A stretch of DNA of 10,093 bases from Bacteroidales bacterium (GTDB taxonomy: Bacteria; Bacteroidota; Bacteroidia; Bacteroidales; WCHB1-69). Within the stretch, counting starts at the first letter, position 1. Each line of letters starts with the position of its first letter. The position numbers and the translations under genes are program-made. The notes under the pieces were generated by a model, which was not told where the DNA came from, made no database searches, and saw nothing but the letters and a program-made list of their open reading frames with translations. The DNA is taken from the NCBI GenBank assembly GCA_031266895.1, contig JAISAD010000037.1, positions 1-10,093 on the forward strand. The letters are read 5' to 3'. This document shows positions 6,877-10,093 of the stretch, one piece after another.

Positions 6877-6936
6877 AAAAACAGGAGAACTGTAGAGATT
6901 ATATATGAAATAGTCAATATTAATAATTTAAAGTAA
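6616..6936 (+). CDS. Truncated metalloprotease paralogue: signal peptide plus start of propeptide only
   Basis: 106 residues. A signal peptide ending near AMA (residues 20-22) is followed by QNMVYYEIEQAKADK and further propeptide sequence that is almost the same as residues 23-87 of the full-length protease at 7448. After Ile-Pro (codon 87, base 6876) similarity ends, and an unrelated tail of about 20 residues beginning KNRRTVEII runs to a TAA. There is no catalytic domain. It sits 2 bases after lipoprotein copy 1 and 6 bases before lipoprotein copy 2, so it is embedded in an apparently continuous operon. It is either a degenerate copy left by deletion or a small secreted propeptide-like protein that may be functional. 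The intact frame and signal peptide do not settle this. Confidence 0.7.
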   Translation: MQTIKQIIVLLWCTGFASIAMAQNMVYYEIEQAKADKISFTSIPNVFTKTTSDFKSENYFTHPEEVSFFNYTPVNLDNQEAISFAIPKNRRTVEIIYEIVNINNLK

Positions 6937-6942
6937 AAAATA

Positions 6943-7446
6943 ATGAAGCAGAAACGACAAAAACAAATTTGCCACACTAAAACGCTGGCCAGCCAATGCA
7001 CAAGAGCAATAGTATCTTGCCTGGTATTAATACTGTTACTCACGGCGGGGAGTTGTGAAAAACCCTGTAAGGGGAAAGAACCCTGTATAAAACAAGAGGA
7101 TAAATCTATTATCGGCTCATGGAAACTTGTTACATTGTACCCATACTATGATTTTAATGGAGAAAGACCCGTCGTTGATTATTCCGACAGTAGTATTGTT
7201 TTTACTTTTAAGGCAAACAGTACATTGTTAGTATCCGGAAGCGTGCAAGAGGGGTATCTATCTGAAGGGGAATATATTTATACCTATAACGTTATTAATA
7301 TGAATGATACAAGTCTTCCTGGACCTAATTTATATATCAATAATCATCCTTTTTTTTGTACGGTTTCCGAACAAGCAACAAAATTAGGTATAAACGAAAT
7401 AAATGCACAATATGGCCTTAGTTTAATTAAACTCAAAAATAAATAG
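6943..7446 (+). CDS. Lipocalin-like lipoprotein, copy 2
   Basis: 167 residues, paralogue of the lipoprotein at 6029. Same long basic N-region and hydrophobic core, with a lipobox ending at Cys38. The segment after it has two more cysteines (CEKPCKGKEPC, 38-48), absent from copy 1. The mature domain begins SIIGSWKLV (55-63) and follows the same strand pattern (SIVFTFK, TLLVSGS, PGPNLYINN). It lacks the 18-codon duplication of copy 1 and is probably closer to the ancestral length. The TAG stop is 1 base before the ATG of the full-length protease, so the two are almost certainly translated together. A lipocalin-like barrel anchored in the outer membrane next to a secreted protease suggests a partner or inhibitor role, but that is inference from context. 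It carries no recognisable catalytic motif. Confidence 0.8.
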   Translation: MKQKRQKQICHTKTLASQCTRAIVSCLVLILLLTAGSCEKPCKGKEPCIKQEDKSIIGSWKLVTLYPYYDFNGERPVVDYSDSSIVFTFKANSTLLVSGSVQEGYLSEGEYIYTYNVINMNDTSLPGPNLYINNHPFFCTVSEQATKLGINEINAQYGLSLIKLKNK

Positions 7447-7708
7447 TATGGAAAAGATTAATCAGATTATAGTATTATGGTTGTGCATGAGTGTTGCATC
7501 TTTAGCAACGGCTCAAAATATGGTCTATTATGAGATACAGCAGGCCAAAGCAGATAAAATTCCTTTTACCTCTATTCCGGATGTTTTTACAACAACAAAA
7601 AGCGATTTTAAATCCGAAAATTATTTTACCCATCCTGAAGAGGTGTCATTTTTTGATTACACTCCCGTCAATTTGGACAATCAGGAAGCCATCAGTTTTT
7701 CTATTCCT
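6943..7708 (+). repeat. Direct repeat, second copy of the lipoprotein/protease module
   Basis: Second copy of the repeat at 6056-6876. The two most conserved blocks are 6943-7056 (lipoprotein signal region) and 7511-7708 (first mature part of the protease). After 7708 this copy continues into the complete protease, while the first copy switches to an unrelated tail. Confidence 0.85.
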
Positions 7709-10093
7709 GCCAGCGACGGAACTCTGATTGTAGAATTGCTCAAAACGCCGGCAGATCACTTTCAATATGATGTGGCGACTTCCGATGGCAAGGTTTGTCC
7801 GGCCAATCCTGATATTAAGCATTATCGGGGCATTGTACAGGATAATCCCAACAGCTGGGTGGCCGTTACTTTTTTTGATAAGGAGATTATGGCCACTATT
7901 GCCACAGAAAAGGGCAATTTTAATTTGGGAAAAGAGCGGGCATCAGGCCAGTATATTTTCTATAATGAGAGCAATTTACAAGAACACTCCATCTTTTCCT
8001 GTGAAACAGCTGACGACAATTCGGTTCGGTATGATTCCGCAGTACTGTTTCAGGCAGCGCCGCCGTCGGTAGAGTATATTCGTCAGGCAGTAGCCCAAAA
8101 CACGCTAAAGGCAGTTGGCCTTTACTTTGAAACGGAATATGATATACTACATTCTTTGGGGAGCATTGCTGCCGTAGAGGCCTATATAACCGGCCTGTTT
8201 AATCAGGTGGCCACCCTTTATATTAATGAAAGGATTATAACCTATATGTCTCGATTGAATGTCTGGATTGGAGAAGACCCCTATACTGCTACCAATACGA
8301 GTGATTTACTGACACAGTTTCAGAATTGGAGAAGTGATTTTCCTGGAGCTTTTATTGGAAACCTTGGGCAATTATTGACTTTTAGAGACGTAGGAGGCGG
8401 TAGAGCCGTTGTTAATGGTTTATGCAATGCAAAAATTTCTAAAAGATTGTCTGTAGCACAAATAAAAAATGAGAGTTTGACGCCGGATTATTGTTGGTCT
8501 GTTGATGCTGTAACCCATGAATTTGGACATCTATTGGGTTCACGACATACCCATGATTGTGTATGGAACGGCAATAATACGGCAATAGATGGATGTGGAG
8601 AAATAAGCGGTTGTCCAGATCCGGGCTATCCTCCAAATGGCGGTACTATTATGAGCTATTGCCAGAACGTTCCTGGGGTAAATATAGATTTTTCTCTTGG
8701 TTTTGGACCTCAACCGGGCAATGTAATCAGATACAGCGTAGCCAATGCAAGTTGCCTGCCATCGGTGCCTCAGTTTAATATATCGGGGGCTTCCAGTATC
8801 TCCGTATGCGAGCCGCAAACCTATTATCTAACAGGAACCCCTATGGGAGGCCTGCACTGGAGGGTCAGCCCTCATTTGCTTATTTTATCGGAAGAGAATA
8901 GAAAGATTGTAGTTCAACCCATTTCCGCGAGTTCAGGCACGGCCTATATTGCGGTAGATTTAATTATAGGCGGACAGGCGGTGAACACCATACAGAAAAA
9001 TATTACCATATCAGGAATGTCTTTACCCTCTCCCATCTCGCGGGAAGATATAAACATTACGAGCAACGCAACATGGAGCGGAATGCGAACATTAGCCACA
9101 ACAGCTTACGTAACTTCGGGCGGCACATTAACCATTACGGGAGATATTGTTTGTACGGCCAATGCCGCTATTCGGGTTTCGGCCGGCGGCCGCCTGATTA
9201 TAGATGGCGGTACGCTTACCAGCGCCTGTAATGGCGAAATGTGGAAAGGAATTACGGTTTTTACCCCAAGCAACAGTCAGCTGGAAGAGGGGCAACGCTA
9301 TCAGGGTGTAGTGCGCATGGTTAATGGAGCTACCATTGCCAATGCCCAAAAGGGAATTAATATCTATGGCGTTCCCTATACTACTTTCTCAGGCAACATG
9401 GTAAATGCCAGTAATTCCTACTTTGTCAATAATCAAATAGCGGTTAATAACGAGCCTGCCTATTGGCAGCTTTTTCCCAATAACCCATTGATTCTAACAG
9501 AGATATATAATGCGCCCTGCCGGTTCAATGAGTGTACTTTTAAAATGAACGGTCAATATTTCTTCACTTATCCGTTTCTGCGTCATGTCTTTCTACGTTC
9601 GGTAAAAGGGGTAACTTTTACCGCCTGCACCTTTAAAAATGAATGGGCAGGCGATGAAGGTACAGCTATTGGCATTGAGGCGGTAAATGCCGGCTTTACA
9701 GTAGAGGGCTACTGCAGCAATCGCTATTCACTGCTGACTGACGGCAGCTGCCCCGAAGCCGATTTGACCCGCTCCCTGTTTCAAGGCTTTAACAGGGGGA
9801 TATCTGTTACCGGCACGGCAACCAATCTTACGACCAAAATAGATCAGGCGACTTTTATCAATAATCTAACCGGCGTATATGTCAATGCCATTAATAATGT
9901 GTCGATTTTGCGCTCCAATTTTAATTTGGGCAAAGCTACCCAAACCATTAAAAAAGGGGTACATTTGCTCAACAGCACAGGCTTCAGAGTAGAAGAGAAC
10001 AGTTTTGCCGGCACGCTGCCCAACGCTTCGGGACTCTATGGCCTGGTGGTGGAAAACAGCGGCAGCAATAATAACGAAATCTATAAAAACAGG
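7448..10093 (+). CDS. Secreted M12/reprolysin-like zinc metalloprotease with Ig-like and beta-helix domains, C-terminus outside window
   Basis: An open frame of 882 codons runs from the ATG at 7448 to the window edge. Parts in order: signal peptide (about 1-22, ending ATA before QNMVYY); propeptide (about 23-200); and a metzincin catalytic domain. The zinc site is HEFGHLLGSRH (357-367: His357, Glu358, His361, His367), followed by THDC and the Met-turn GGTIMSYC (Met402). This is the form common in Bacteroidota M12 peptidases. Residues about 440-525 look like an Ig/PKD-type domain (SVCEPQTYYLTG...). From about 540 on (NATWSG...VTSGGTLTITG...LIIDGGTL) the sequence has the strand-turn periodicity of a right-handed beta-helix, often seen in type IX-secreted proteins. 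Such a protein would be expected to carry a C-terminal sorting domain, which lies outside the window. Substrate unknown. The start follows the lipoprotein stop by 1 base. Confidence 0.9.
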   Translation, partial: MEKINQIIVLWLCMSVASLATAQNMVYYEIQQAKADKIPFTSIPDVFTTTKSDFKSENYFTHPEEVSFFDYTPVNLDNQEAISFSIPASDGTLIVELLKTPADHFQYDVATSDGKVCPANPDIKHYRGIVQDNPNSWVAVTFFDKEIMATIATEKGNFNLGKERASGQYIFYNESNLQEHSIFSCETADDNSVRYDSAVLFQAAPPSVEYIRQAVAQNTLKAVGLYFETEYDILHSLGSIAAVEAYITGLFNQVATLYINERIITYMSRLNVWIGEDPYTATNTSDLLTQFQNWRSDFPGAFIGNLGQLLTFRDVGGGRAVVNGLCNAKISKRLSVAQIKNESLTPDYCWSVDAVTHEFGHLLGSRHTHDCVWNGNNTAIDGCGEISGCPDPGYPPNGGTIMSYCQNVPGVNIDFSLGFGPQPGNVIRYSVANASCLPSVPQFNISGASSISVCEPQTYYLTGTPMGGLHWRVSPHLLILSEENRKIVVQPISASSGTAYIAVDLIIGGQAVNTIQKNITISGMSLPSPISREDINITSNATWSGMRTLATTAYVTSGGTLTITGDIVCTANAAIRVSAGGRLIIDGGTLTSACNGEMWKGITVFTPSNSQLEEGQRYQGVVRMVNGATIANAQKGINIYGVPYTTFSGNMVNASNSYFVNNQIAVNNEPAYWQLFPNNPLILTEIYNAPCRFNECTFKMNGQYFFTYPFLRHVFLRSVKGVTFTACTFKNEWAGDEGTAIGIEAVNAGFTVEGYCSNRYSLLTDGSCPEADLTRSLFQGFNRGISVTGTATNLTTKIDQATFINNLTGVYVNAINNVSILRSNFNLGKATQTIKKGVHLLNSTGFRVEENSFAGTLPNASGLYGLVVENSGSNNNEIYKNR

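Noticed and set aside
7767..8072. 101-codon plus-strand frame inside the protease gene
   Set aside because: It overlaps the continuous 882-codon metalloprotease frame, which carries the recognisable motifs. The alternative frame is basic and tryptophan-rich in a way typical of shadow frames.

Overview
The window looks like a chromosomal segment from a member of the Bacteroidota, most likely Bacteroidales. Three things point there. Both promoters I can read are of the TAnnTTTG (-7) type used by this phylum. Ribosome binding sites are mostly absent or weak. The gene content is also typical: a ClpC with an acidic linker, a lamin-tail/OadG fusion next to a methylmalonyl-CoA decarboxylase-type carboxyltransferase, and lipoproteins with very short intergenic gaps. 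I cannot name a species.

Left part, bases 1-2937, minus strand: a GNAT acetyltransferase (C-terminus outside the window) lies 26 bases downstream of clpC, a complete AAA+ protein-unfolding subunit of 839 residues, and the two are probably cotranscribed. A 325-base AT-rich divergent intergenic region separates clpC from the plus-strand genes and carries a promoter for each side.

Middle part, 3263-5795, plus strand: the carboxyltransferase subunit (mmdA/pccB family) is followed by an OadG-family membrane subunit with an N-terminal lamin-tail domain. From general knowledge of this phylum, a biotin carrier protein and the OadB membrane decarboxylase subunit usually follow. Here they do not. The next bases are a 233-base spacer with two tandem 23-base hairpin repeats and a tiny ORF behind an unusually good Shine-Dalgarno sequence.

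Right part, 6029-10093, plus strand: two tandem copies of a gene pair. Each pair consists of a lipocalin-like lipoprotein and, 1-2 bases later, a secreted M12/reprolysin-like zinc metalloprotease. In the first pair the protease is cut down to signal peptide plus the start of its propeptide (106 aa). In the second it runs open for 882 codons off the end of the window, with propeptide, HExxHxxGxxH zinc site, Met-turn, an Ig/PKD-like domain and the start of a right-handed beta-helix.

How the parts may work together: the carboxyltransferase and OadG-like protein would belong to a sodium-pumping or biotin-dependent acyl-CoA carboxylation/decarboxylation complex of propionate metabolism. ClpC is housekeeping protein quality control. 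The lipoprotein/protease pairs look like an accessory, recently duplicated secretion module. The lipoprotein may be the protease's inhibitor or surface partner, but that is inference from gene order and fold class. This duplicated module is the part of the window most worth following up.
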